Origin: Citricoccus sp. SGAir0253
GTDB lineage: Bacteria > Actinomycetota > Actinomycetes > Actinomycetales > Micrococcaceae
DNA length: 64,000 nt
NCBI RefSeq assembly: GCF_005877055.1
Contig: NZ_CP039424.1
Coordinates: 992,001-1,056,000, forward strand
Direction: 5' to 3'
The notes under the pieces are model-generated. The model saw nothing but the letters and a program-made list of their open reading frames with translations, was not told the origin of the DNA and did not search any database. A program made the position numbers and the translations under genes. This document shows positions 15,757-23,825 of this stretch, piece by piece. Within the stretch, counting starts at the first letter, position 1; every line of letters starts with the position of its first letter.

Positions 15757-16063
15757 GTGCAAGTGCCTGTCGTCAGGGGACTCCGCGGCGGGAGTCCGAG
15801 ATGGAGGGGGAGCCAGGGGCGCCGGGGCGCCGCGCTGGCGAGTCGGGGGTGACGCACGTCACCGGACCAGTCCAGCAGCCCTGGCGAACGCACGGAAATA
15901 TCCGTGGGGACTCCTTTCGGAGGGAGGGGATATGAGCGCGGCCGCCACCCCGCACTGGCGCCCGTCGTTCCGCAGGGCGGAACATGGTCCCGTGGTGTGG
16001 ATCACTTTGGGGGAGCGCCCTAGCGTTCGGGGAGACCCACATCACACCACCCTTGGAGTTCCC
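15757..16063. promoter_or_regulatory. divergent promoter/operator region of the permease and MFS genes
   Basis: The 307-base gap holds GGACTCC-GCGGCG-GGAGTCC (15778-15797), and GGTGACG-CA-CGTCACC (15848-15863) whose core fits a CRP/GlxR GTGA-N6-TCAC site. A TAGCGT hexamer (16020-16025) lies about 40 bases before the MFS start. The IclR regulator at 19622-20386 is a plausible user of one of these palindromes. Confidence 0.45.
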
Positions 16064-17413
16064 ATGGACATCCTGCGCGAGATCCACCGATCTCGAATGA
16101 CCCGCTTCCAGGTGATGGCCGTCACCGTCGCCCTCGTCATGATCCTGCTGGACGGGTTCGACGTCGCCGCCATGGCCTACGCCGCCCCCGCCCTGAGCGC
16201 CGAGTGGGGCGTCGAGCCCGTCATGCTGGGCTACCTGCTCAGCGCCAGCCTGTTCGGCATGGCCGCCGGCTCGATCCTCCTCACCCCGCTCGCCGACCTC
16301 ATCGGCCGCCGCTGGCTCGCCGTCGGCGCCATGTTCGTCATCACCCTCGGGATGGCCCTCTCCGCCCTCGCCCCGGACGAGACCTGGCTGCTCGTGTGCC
16401 GCCTGCTGACCGGGCTCGGCGTGGGCGGGATGATGGCCAACCTCAACGTCCTCGTCTCCGAGTACGCCTCGGACGCCCGCCGCGGCTCGATCATCGGCAT
16501 CTACGCCGCCGGCTACCCGATCGGCGCGACGATCGGCGGCGTGGTCGCCGGGCCCCTCATCGACGCCCTCGGCTGGCACTCCCTGTTCTGGGCCGGCGCC
16601 CTGCTCAGCGGCCTCATGTTCCTCGTCGCCCTGGCCCTCCTGCCCGAGTCCCTCGACTTCCTCATCGCCCGTCGCCCGGCCGGGGCCCTCGAGAAGGCCA
16701 ACCGCATCCTCGTCCGGATGCACCGCGAGCCCCTGGCCGCGCTGCCCGAGGCCCCGGCCGCCGAGCGGTCCTCCTCCGGCATCGGTGAGATCTTCCGCGG
16801 CGCCGTGCGGACGCGCACCTTCATGCTGTGGATCGGCTACGCCTGCCTCGTGGCCGCCTACTACTTCGCCAACACATGGACCCCGCAGATCATCGCCCAG
16901 GCCTCCGGGGACAAGGCCCTCGGCATCCAGACCGGCACCCTCGCCAACCTCGGCGGCATCATCGGCTGCTTCCTCTTCAGCGGCCTGGCCCTGCGCTTCC
17001 GCTCCCAGCGGCTGCTCTTCGGCGCCCTGGCCGGAGCGGCCGGCGCCTACGTCCTGTTCGGCACCGTGTTCTCCGTGGTCCCCGTGGCCATGGGCACCGC
17101 CGTGCTGCTCGGCGTGCTGACCACCGCGGGCATCGCCGGCTTCTACGCCGTGGCCCCCGGCGTCTACACGGCCACGGCCCGGGCCACCGGCATCGGCTGG
17201 ATGATCGGCATCGGCCGGCTCGTGTCCATCGCCGCCCCGATCCTGGTGGGCTACCTCGTCGACGGCGGTTGGGCCCCCGAGACGATCTTCCACCTGTTCG
17301 CCCTGCCGCTGCTGCTCGCCGCCGCGTGCGTGGCCGTCCTGGCCCTGTCCCTGCGCCGGGAGGCAGCGGCCCGCCACACCGTCCCGGCCACCCCTGCCAC
17401 CGCCTCCGCCTGA
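16064..17413 (+). CDS. MFS transporter, aromatic acid:H+ symporter (AAHS) type
   Basis: The 449-residue protein has twelve predicted helices and the AAHS signature: DGFDVAAMAYAAPAL in helix 1 (the DGxD motif), then LADLIGRRWLAVGA (MFS motif A) and GLGVGGMMANLNVLVSEYAS. AAHS members import small aromatic or organic acids. The ATG at 16064 is chosen; a long upstream frame overlaps the opposite gene and is not protein-like. It lies 30 bases before acetoacetyl-CoA synthetase on the same strand, so its substrate may be acetoacetate or a related short keto acid (inference from context). Confidence 0.9.
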   Translation: MDILREIHRSRMTRFQVMAVTVALVMILLDGFDVAAMAYAAPALSAEWGVEPVMLGYLLSASLFGMAAGSILLTPLADLIGRRWLAVGAMFVITLGMALSALAPDETWLLVCRLLTGLGVGGMMANLNVLVSEYASDARRGSIIGIYAAGYPIGATIGGVVAGPLIDALGWHSLFWAGALLSGLMFLVALALLPESLDFLIARRPAGALEKANRILVRMHREPLAALPEAPAAERSSSGIGEIFRGAVRTRTFMLWIGYACLVAAYYFANTWTPQIIAQASGDKALGIQTGTLANLGGIIGCFLFSGLALRFRSQRLLFGALAGAAGAYVLFGTVFSVVPVAMGTAVLLGVLTTAGIAGFYAVAPGVYTATARATGIGWMIGIGRLVSIAAPILVGYLVDGGWAPETIFHLFALPLLLAAACVAVLALSLRREAAARHTVPATPATASA

Positions 17414-17443
17414 CCCCCGACCCCGTAACCCGAAGGACACGCC

Positions 17444-19522
17444 ATGACCCTCACCACCGCCCCCGGCACCCTGCTCCGGCCCGCCCTGCCCCGCGACGCG
17501 TGGACGACCACCCGGATGGGCCGGTTCCTCGAGGAGGTCGAGGCCCGCCACGGCGTGCGCTTCGAGACCTACGAGGACGCCTGGGCGTGGTCCGTGGAGC
17601 ACCTCGAGGACTTCTGGGGCCACGTCTGGGAGCACTTCGAGGTCATCTCCCACGCCCCGCACACCGCCGTGCTCGCCGACCGCACCATGCCCGGCGCCCA
17701 GTGGTTCCGGGGCGCGCGGCTGAACTACGCCGAGCACGTCCTGCGCCGGCTCCGCGAGCGCGCCGACGACGTCATGGTCACCTCGCGCAGCCAGACCACC
17801 GGCGCGGTCGAGTGGACCGGGGCGCGGCTGGAGGAGGAGATCGCGCGCATCCAGGCCGGGCTCGTGGCCCGCGGCATCGGCGCGGGGGACCGGGTGGCCG
17901 GCTACCTGCCCAACATCCCCGAGACGCTGGCCGCCTACCTGGCGACGACGGCGCTCGGCGCGATCTGGTGCGCCGTGCCCCCGGAGATGGGCCCGCAGTC
18001 CGTGCTGGACCGCATCACCCAGCTCGAGCCGGCGCTGCTCATCGCGATCGACGGCTACCGCTACGGGAAGCGCGAGCTCTCCCGCGCCGACGACCTCGCC
18101 CGCATCCGGCAGTTCCTGCCCGGCACGCGGACGGTCCTGCTGCCCTACCTCGACCCCGAGGCACCGGCGCCCGAGGGCGCCGAGACGTGGGCCACGTTCA
18201 CCGGCCGGGACGGCGCGTCCGGTGCGGCGGCAGGGGAGGGGCCCGACGGCGGCCCGGCGGCCGGGCGCGGGACGGGCCCGGCCGGCGTCGGGAGCGTGCC
18301 GGAGGTGCACGTGGAGCCGGTGCCGTTCGACCACCCGCTGATCGTGCTGTTCTCCTCCGGGACCACCGGCCGGCCCAAGGCGATCGTCCACGGGCACGGC
18401 GGGATCCTGCTCGAGCACCTCAAGGCCCACGGGCTGCACTACGACATGAGCGAGCGGGACAACGCCTTCTGGTTCTCCACCACCGGCTGGATGGTGTGGG
18501 CCATGGGCATGTCCTCCCTGCTGCTGGGGGCCTCCGTGGTGCTCATGGACGGGGACCCCAACTGGCCCTCGGCGGACGGGGAGTGGTCGCAGTGGGCGGT
18601 AATGGCCGAGACGCGGTCCACGTACATGGGCACCGGCTCGGCGTACCTGGCCGCGTGCGCGCACGCCGGGATGCGCCCGCGGGAGCAGTGGGACCTGTCC
18701 CGGCTGCGGGAGGTCCAGTGCTCGGGCTCGCCGCTGGCCGCGGACGTGGCCGGCTGGGTCATGGACGCGGTCAACCCGGAGCTGCTGCTGGCTCCCACGT
18801 CCGGCGGCACCGACATCTGCGCCGCCTTCGTGGGCGCCAGCCCGCTGACCCCCGTGTGGGCCGGGGAGATGTCCTGCCGGCCGCTCGGCGTGGCCGTGGA
18901 GTCCTGGGACCCCGAGGGGAAGCCGCTGCACGGCGAGGCCGGCGAGCTCGTGTGCACGCAGCCGATGCCGTCCATGCCGGTGTGCTTCTGGGGCGACCCG
19001 GAGGGCGAGCGGTACCGGGACAGCTACTTCGGCGCCTACCCGGGCGTGTGGCGCCACGGCGACTGGCTCGTGCACACCGAGCGGGGCAGCTGGGTCATCA
19101 CGGGCCGCTCGGACGCGACCCTGAACCGCGGGGGCGTGCGCCTGGGCACCGCCGAGTTCTACGCCGTGCTCGACGCCCTGCCGCAGGTGGCCGACACCAT
19201 GGTGCTGCACTTCGAGGACGCCGGCGGGATGGGCAAGCTCGTGCTGCTCGTGGACGCCGCCGAGGGGGCGGACGAGGCCGCGCTGGAGCGGACGATCCGC
19301 ACCACGCTGCGCACCGAGCTCTCCCCGCGGCACGTGCCCGACCACGTGGTGTTCGTGGACTCGATCCCGCGCAACCCCACCGGCAAACGGCTGGAGATCC
19401 CGCTCAAGCGGATCATCCAGGGCGCCGTGCGCGGGGAGGTCATGGACCCGGGGGTCGTGGCGCGGCCCGAGCAGGTGGACGCGACCGTCGCGCGGGTGCA
19501 GCGGGTGCTGGCCGAGGGCTGA
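17444..19522 (+). CDS. acetoacetyl-CoA synthetase (acetoacetate-CoA ligase)
   Basis: The 692-residue adenylate-forming enzyme activates acetoacetate to acetoacetyl-CoA. It carries the acyl-CoA synthetase cap (WSVEHLEDFW), the P-loop-like VLFSSGTTGRPKAIVHGHGG, the A5 motif region FSTTGWMVWAMG, SGGTDICAAF, GSWVITGRSDATLNRGGVR and the C-terminal catalytic lysine in NPTGKRLEIPLKRI. Length and the opening WFRGARLNYAEH match AacS rather than acetyl-CoA synthetase. A Gly/Pro/Ala-rich insertion of about 30 residues around 260 is unusual. AAGGACACGCC precedes the ATG. Probably co-transcribed with the MFS gene and controlled by the adjacent IclR regulator. Confidence 0.95.
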   Translation: MTLTTAPGTLLRPALPRDAWTTTRMGRFLEEVEARHGVRFETYEDAWAWSVEHLEDFWGHVWEHFEVISHAPHTAVLADRTMPGAQWFRGARLNYAEHVLRRLRERADDVMVTSRSQTTGAVEWTGARLEEEIARIQAGLVARGIGAGDRVAGYLPNIPETLAAYLATTALGAIWCAVPPEMGPQSVLDRITQLEPALLIAIDGYRYGKRELSRADDLARIRQFLPGTRTVLLPYLDPEAPAPEGAETWATFTGRDGASGAAAGEGPDGGPAAGRGTGPAGVGSVPEVHVEPVPFDHPLIVLFSSGTTGRPKAIVHGHGGILLEHLKAHGLHYDMSERDNAFWFSTTGWMVWAMGMSSLLLGASVVLMDGDPNWPSADGEWSQWAVMAETRSTYMGTGSAYLAACAHAGMRPREQWDLSRLREVQCSGSPLAADVAGWVMDAVNPELLLAPTSGGTDICAAFVGASPLTPVWAGEMSCRPLGVAVESWDPEGKPLHGEAGELVCTQPMPSMPVCFWGDPEGERYRDSYFGAYPGVWRHGDWLVHTERGSWVITGRSDATLNRGGVRLGTAEFYAVLDALPQVADTMVLHFEDAGGMGKLVLLVDAAEGADEAALERTIRTTLRTELSPRHVPDHVVFVDSIPRNPTGKRLEIPLKRIIQGAVRGEVMDPGVVARPEQVDATVARVQRVLAEG

Positions 19523-19621
19523 CGCGGCCTGGCGGGGTGCGGGGGCGGTGGGGCCGGGGCCGCGCTGCGGCGCCGTCCCCGCACGGCCGAAGCGCTCGGT
19601 CGAGTCGTTCTGCCGAGCCGC

Positions 19622-20386
19622 TCAGCCGAGCCGCTCGGCGTACCGCTGCTCGAGCAGGCCCGCGGCCGCCTGCAGGACCTCGACGTGCCGGGGCACGTCG
19701 GTGCGGGCGAAGCGGACGCTGGGGGTCGCCGTCGTGAGCCCGGCCAGCGGCCGGCCGAGCGCGTCCACGACCGCCACGCCCACGCCGATCACGCCCTGCT
19801 CGGTCTCCTCCAGGCTGGTGGCGTAGCCGTCCTGGCGCACGCGCGTCATCCGGCGCTTGAGCGCGGGGAGGGAGCGGATGGGGGAGGTGGGCCACGCGGG
19901 CAGTCCCGCGCGGTACAGCTCCTCCAGCTGCTCGTTGTTCAGACGGGACAGCAGGGCCTTGCCGCCGGCCGAGGAGAACGCCGGGACGGTGTCCCCGTGG
20001 CGCATGGCGATCCGCAGGCCGTGCCCGGACTCGATCCCGTCCACGAACAGGATGGCGCCGCCGCGCAGCACCATCAGCTGCACGGTCTCGCCGGTCTCGG
20101 CGTGGGCGTGCTCGAGGGCGGGGCGGGCGGCGTCGCGCAGGGCGGCGAGGGCGGGCGAGCGCACGGGAGCGGTCCAGAACGCCGGACCCACCCGGTAGCG
20201 GCGCAGGTGGTCCTGGCGGGCGAAGTCGCGGTGCAGCAGCGCGGTGAGCAGCCGGTGCGCCGTGGAGGGGGCCACGCCCAGGTGGGCCGCGGCCTCGGAG
20301 ACGGACACCGAGCCCTGGTTGCGCATCATGGTCAGCAGCACGAGGGCGCGGTCCACCGACTCGATGGGGGAGGACGCGGTGGGCAT
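19622..20386 (-). CDS. IclR-family transcriptional regulator
   Basis: The 254-residue protein has the IclR layout: an N-terminal winged helix (SIESVDRALVLLTMM, VSVSEAAAHLGVAPSTAHRLLTALLHRDFARQD) and a C-terminal GAF-like effector domain ending in GVAVVDALGRPLAGLTTATPSVRF. It is convergent with the acetoacetyl-CoA synthetase gene, suggesting control of that catabolic block by a keto-acid effector. TACCCT lies 7 bases before the ATG, a leaderless-type start. Confidence 0.93.
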   Translation of the reverse strand: MPTASSPIESVDRALVLLTMMRNQGSVSVSEAAAHLGVAPSTAHRLLTALLHRDFARQDHLRRYRVGPAFWTAPVRSPALAALRDAARPALEHAHAETGETVQLMVLRGGAILFVDGIESGHGLRIAMRHGDTVPAFSSAGGKALLSRLNNEQLEELYRAGLPAWPTSPIRSLPALKRRMTRVRQDGYATSLEETEQGVIGVGVAVVDALGRPLAGLTTATPSVRFARTDVPRHVEVLQAAAGLLEQRYAERLG

Positions 20387-20438
20387 GGACCACAGGGTAG
20401 CCGGGCCGGCGCGGGGGAGGCGGGCGCCGCCGTCGGGC

Positions 20439-20990
20439 TCAGTCCGCGAGCGGGAACACGGCCACCGACCGGTGCCGCGGCCGGTGCCCGTGGCCCTGCA
20501 GGTGGGACTCCACGAGGTGCACCTCGTCCACGGTCCACAGGGGCGGCGAGAACCTCTCCAGCACGCGGATCCACCGCGTGGCGTTCTCGCCGCGGGGCGG
20601 GCGGGCGACGGTCAGGTGCGGGGCGAACGCCTTGCCGTCCGGGGCGACGCCGGCCCGGTTGGCCGCCCCGCGCACGCGCCGGGAGAGCCGGGCGAGGTCC
20701 TCGGCCCCGTCCTCCACGTCGAGCCACAGCACCGCCGGCCGGTCCGGGTGGGGGAACGCCCCCGCGCCGTGGATCCCGCACACGAAGCCGCGCACCGGGG
20801 CGCAGGCCTCGGCGAGCAGGTCCTGCAGCGGCTCCACGGCATGCTCCGGCACCGAGGGCAGGAACGCCAGGGTCACGTGGAGCTGCTCCGGGTCCGACCA
20901 GCGCATCCCCGGCCGGGCGGCGAGGAACTCGGCGAGCTCCTCGCGGACCGACTCGGGCGGGTACACGGCGACGAACATGCGCGATCCCAT
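20439..20990 (-). CDS. thpR: 2'-5' RNA ligase / RNA 2',3'-cyclic phosphodiesterase (ThpR)
   Basis: The 183-residue protein is a two-histidine phosphoesterase with both HxT motifs, HVTLAF and HLTVAR, set about 90 residues apart, and the MFVAVYPPESVREEL start typical of ThpR. Members open 2',3'-cyclic phosphates or ligate tRNA half-like substrates in vitro. TACGCT (revcomp of 20998-21003) ends 7 bases before the ATG at 20990; MFV at residue 5 is an alternative start. Transcribed away from the tandem 61-bp elements. Confidence 0.9.
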   Translation of the reverse strand: MGSRMFVAVYPPESVREELAEFLAARPGMRWSDPEQLHVTLAFLPSVPEHAVEPLQDLLAEACAPVRGFVCGIHGAGAFPHPDRPAVLWLDVEDGAEDLARLSRRVRGAANRAGVAPDGKAFAPHLTVARPPRGENATRWIRVLERFSPPLWTVDEVHLVESHLQGHGHRPRHRSVAVFPLAD

Positions 20991-21068
20991 GCACGCCAGC
21001 GTAGGCCGCGCGGGCGGTGCCCGGCAGGGCCGCGGCGTGGGGTGCGGAGGGGGGCCTACGCCGCTTGG

Positions 21069-21129
21069 GTCACGTACACGCTCGAGGGGGCATGCAGCGG
21101 CGTGTCGCGACGCCGGTCGTGTACGTGAC
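21069..21129 (+). repeat. 61-bp palindromic intergenic element, copy 2 (tandem unit 1)
   Basis: Perfect 12-bp ends GTCACGTACACG and CGTGTACGTGAC, with CGGCGTGTCGCGACGCCG forming an internal hairpin. It forms a 101-base-period tandem with copy 3 upstream of both thpR and the DUF559-like gene. Confidence 0.92.
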
Positions 21130-21169
21130 CACTCGCCGTGGGGAGGGGAGGGGCGCGTATGCCCCTGGG

Positions 21170-21230
21170 GTTACGTACACGCTCGAGGGGGCGTGCAGCG
21201 GCGTGTCGCGACGCCGGTCGTGTACGTGAC
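21170..21230 (+). repeat. 61-bp palindromic intergenic element, copy 3 (tandem unit 2)
   Basis: Nearly identical to copy 2; it starts GTTACGTACACG (one change) and differs at one interior base. The 40 bases between the two units are not part of the element. Confidence 0.92.
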
Positions 21231-21342
21231 GACTGTGGGAGGTGGCGGGAGGAGCGGCCCTCGAGGGAGGGCGACCCCTGCGAGGGGCGGGGCTGTGGAC
21301 AACCGCCGCGCCGGTGTCGGGCAGTGCGGGATGCTGAGGCCC

Positions 21343-22374
21343 ATGACGCCGAGGGAGTTCCCGGACCGGGACGTGCACCCCGCCAGCACGGTTTCGCTCC
21401 ACGCCGCAGGGCCGCTGCACGCAGCGGGGCCGCTTCCCGGCGCGCTCGGCAGGAGCGTCTTCTCGGTGCGCGAGGCGCGGGCCGCAGGGATGACCGAGCA
21501 CCAGCTGCGCGATGCCCGCCTGAGCTCGCCCACCCCGGGGATCAGGGCCTGGGACGGCGCGGACCGGCCCTGGCTGGAGTCGGTCCACGCCGTGTCCGCG
21601 CTGCCGGGGGACCACCACCTGAGCCACACGACGGCGGCGCGCCTGTGGGGTCTCTGGCTGCCACCCTGGCTCGACGCGGACTGGCCGGTGCACGTGACCG
21701 GGCGGCAGGGTGCGGCCGGTGCGCGACGCAGGCCCGGCATCGTGGGACACCGCGCGAAGCTCGATCCGGCCGAGGTGGTGGAGACGGGCGGACTGCGCCT
21801 GACGTCCCCCGAGCGGACGTGGCTGGACCTCGCCATCCGCGGGATGGACCACGACTCCCTCGTGGCGGCGGGCGACGCGCTCCTGCAGCGGGCGGACGGC
21901 CCGCCTCGTCCGCCCGGGGTCGTGGGGGCCAACCCGCTGTCCTCCCTCGCCGCGATCGACGCCGCACTCGGCCGCCGTCGCCGCACGAAGGGGATCACCG
22001 CCGCCCGGGAGGCGCGGGAGTGCCTGCGGGCCGGCGTCGACTCGGCGCCCGAGAGCAAGATCAGGATGATCATCGTGGCCGCCGGGCTGCCGGAACCGGT
22101 GGTCAACGACGTCGTGTGGCTCTCGCCCACGGTGCGCCGGCGGCCGGACCTGCACTACCCCCGCTGGAGGATCGCCATCCAGTACGACGGGCGGGTGCAC
22201 GAGGCCGCGGGCCAGCTCGCCAGTGACATCCACCGGGACGACGACTTCTCCGTGCACGACTGGATCACCGTCCGGGCCGCCAGCGACATCTACACGGTCC
22301 CGGGCCGGGCGCGGTTCCTCGAACGCCTGCGCCGGGCGATCGCCCGCCAGGAGGGACGGGCCGCGGCGGCCTGA
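21343..22374 (+). CDS. DUF559/Vsr-like nuclease-fold protein, AbiEi-antitoxin-like architecture
   Basis: The 343-residue protein resembles a widespread actinobacterial group with an N-terminal DNA-binding-like part (VFSVREARAAGMTEHQLRDAR, then SALPGDHHLSHTTAARLWGL) and a C-terminal DUF559/Vsr-like domain: ESKIRMIIVAAGLPEP, VRRRPDLHYP, WRIAIQYDGRVH. The spaced E, D and QxD residues fit a PD-(D/E)xK fold. Biological role is unclear. I use ATG 21343 because GATGCT lies 7 bases upstream; ATG 21331 is in frame. It is flanked by 61-bp elements on both sides. Confidence 0.75.
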   Translation: MTPREFPDRDVHPASTVSLHAAGPLHAAGPLPGALGRSVFSVREARAAGMTEHQLRDARLSSPTPGIRAWDGADRPWLESVHAVSALPGDHHLSHTTAARLWGLWLPPWLDADWPVHVTGRQGAAGARRRPGIVGHRAKLDPAEVVETGGLRLTSPERTWLDLAIRGMDHDSLVAAGDALLQRADGPPRPPGVVGANPLSSLAAIDAALGRRRRTKGITAAREARECLRAGVDSAPESKIRMIIVAAGLPEPVVNDVVWLSPTVRRRPDLHYPRWRIAIQYDGRVHEAAGQLASDIHRDDDFSVHDWITVRAASDIYTVPGRARFLERLRRAIARQEGRAAAA

Positions 22375-22388
22375 CCCCACTCCCTGCA

Positions 22389-22449
22389 GTCACGGGAACG
22401 ATCGATGGGCGATTCGTCGGCGTGTCCCGGCGTGCATCGTGTACGTGAC
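22389..22449 (+). repeat. 61-bp palindromic intergenic element, copy 4
   Basis: The right end CGTGTACGTGAC and the internal GGCGTGTC are intact; the left end (GTCACGGGAACG) is degraded. It sits between the convergent DUF559-like and PucR genes. Confidence 0.85.
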
Positions 22450-22469
22450 AGGGGCAGGGGAGGACCGGG

Positions 22470-23765
22470 CTACGCCCCGCGGGCGCGGAGGACCATCTCC
22501 AGCTCGAAGCGGGTCGTGGGGTCGTCGAGCTCGCCGCCGAACAGCTCCCGCAGCCGGTTCAGCCGGTAGCCCACGGTCTGCGGGTGCACCCCGAGCTCCT
22601 CGGCCACGGGGCCGCGCTGGCCCCAGTGGGTCAGCCAGGACAGCAGGGTGGTCTCCATGACCTCCCGCTTGGCGTCGGTCAGCTCCGCCAGCGGCGCCAG
22701 CCGGCGGGAGGCCAGCTCCGCCATGACGGCGGGGTCGGCGCCGAGGATGACCCCTCCCAGGTGGTCGACGGCGAACACCGGCGCGCCGCCGCCGTCGGGA
22801 CCCGCGGCGGACGGGTGCTGGGAGGCGACCAGCCGAGCCACCCGGTGCGAGTGCGGGAGCGCGGACAGGTCCGCCGCCGGGCCGACCACCGCGCCCGTGC
22901 CGGCGAACACCGCCTCGAGGCGCTCCCGCAGCCCGGCGCCCCGGTCCGCGCTGACCACGGCGGTGGCCTCCGACTCCCGCTCCACCACGAGCCCGGCCCC
23001 GCCCAGCCGGGTGCGCACCCTCGCCGCCGAGGCCACCGGGAGCACGGCCGCGGCCAGGCGCTCGGGCAGCCGCCAGTCCGCCGCGGCCGCCAGCCGGCGC
23101 AGCTCGGCGGGCTGCGCGTCGCCGCGCAGCAGGGCTGCCATCAGGTCGGAGCGGCGCAGTTCCAGGGCACCGGCCCGCAGGGTCTGCTCGAAGGCATAGG
23201 CCTGCACGCTGACGGCGGAGAGCTCGTCGATGTAGGCCAGGATCGACTCGCCGAGGTCCACCACCACGGACAGGCCCATGCCCTGCTCGGCGCACGCCTC
23301 GGACAGCCCGCGCAGCGTGATGCGCGCGCCCGTGCGGTAGGCGGCGAGCAGGGCGTCCATGCTCCGGCCCTGGCGGTACTCGCCGGCGCCGAGCGCGGCC
23401 ACGAGCTCGCGCGACTCCTCGTTGAGCGCGGGGGCGTCCGTGCCCGGCAGGGACAGCAGCTGCTCGATCGCCCCGCGCACGCCGAGGTGGAGCACCTCGT
23501 TGAAGCGCTCCGAGCGGGTGATGGCGTAGGCGGGGATCTGGTCCGGGACGATCTCGATGATCTGCGCCGTCACGCGGTCCACGGCCGGGGCGAGCCGCTC
23601 GCCCAGGTCCGCCGGCAGGGACAGCCACGGCGGGTTCAGCCGCTGCGCGCCGGGGGTGTGCTCGGCGGCCGGCGCGGGCGGTCCGCCGGCGAGGGGATGG
23701 GACGACGGCGGCCCGTCCAGCCCGGTGGTCCGTCCCCTTGAGTTGTTCCCCTGTGATAGTTCCAT
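22470..23765 (-). CDS. PucR/CdaR-family transcriptional regulator
   Basis: The 431-residue protein has a RsbRD-like N-terminal sensor region (about 60-200), a GGDEF-like middle region and the C-terminal PucR helix-turn-helix (ETTLLSWLTHWGQRGPVAEELGVHPQTVGYRLNRLRELF). It starts at the ATG at 23765, with TACGAT (revcomp of 23773-23778) 7 bases upstream. It is divergent from the ferredoxin reductase-desaturase pair across only 60 bases, so control of membrane lipid desaturation is the likely role. A frame extending 500 codons further is antisense to the reductase gene. Confidence 0.9.
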   Translation of the reverse strand: MELSQGNNSRGRTTGLDGPPSSHPLAGGPPAPAAEHTPGAQRLNPPWLSLPADLGERLAPAVDRVTAQIIEIVPDQIPAYAITRSERFNEVLHLGVRGAIEQLLSLPGTDAPALNEESRELVAALGAGEYRQGRSMDALLAAYRTGARITLRGLSEACAEQGMGLSVVVDLGESILAYIDELSAVSVQAYAFEQTLRAGALELRRSDLMAALLRGDAQPAELRRLAAAADWRLPERLAAAVLPVASAARVRTRLGGAGLVVERESEATAVVSADRGAGLRERLEAVFAGTGAVVGPAADLSALPHSHRVARLVASQHPSAAGPDGGGAPVFAVDHLGGVILGADPAVMAELASRRLAPLAELTDAKREVMETTLLSWLTHWGQRGPVAEELGVHPQTVGYRLNRLRELFGGELDDPTTRFELEMVLRARGA

Positions 23766-23825
23766 GCCACCGATCGTACGCCGCGGATGCAGAAATCTAT
23801 CGTGCTGTTCTATAGGCTGGAGCCC
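23766..23825. promoter_or_regulatory. compact divergent promoter region
   Basis: Sixty bases hold two -10-like hexamers, TACGAT for pucR (revcomp of 23773-23778) and TAGGCT for the reductase (23813-23818), each 7 bases before its start codon. The interval, unusually AT-rich for this genome (AGAAATCTATC), must contain both -35 regions, so the two promoters overlap. Confidence 0.65.

Noticed and set aside
15773-19345. 1190-codon minus-strand frame over the acetoacetate block
   Set aside because: Antisense shadow of the MFS and AacS genes, with no start signals and a low-complexity composition.
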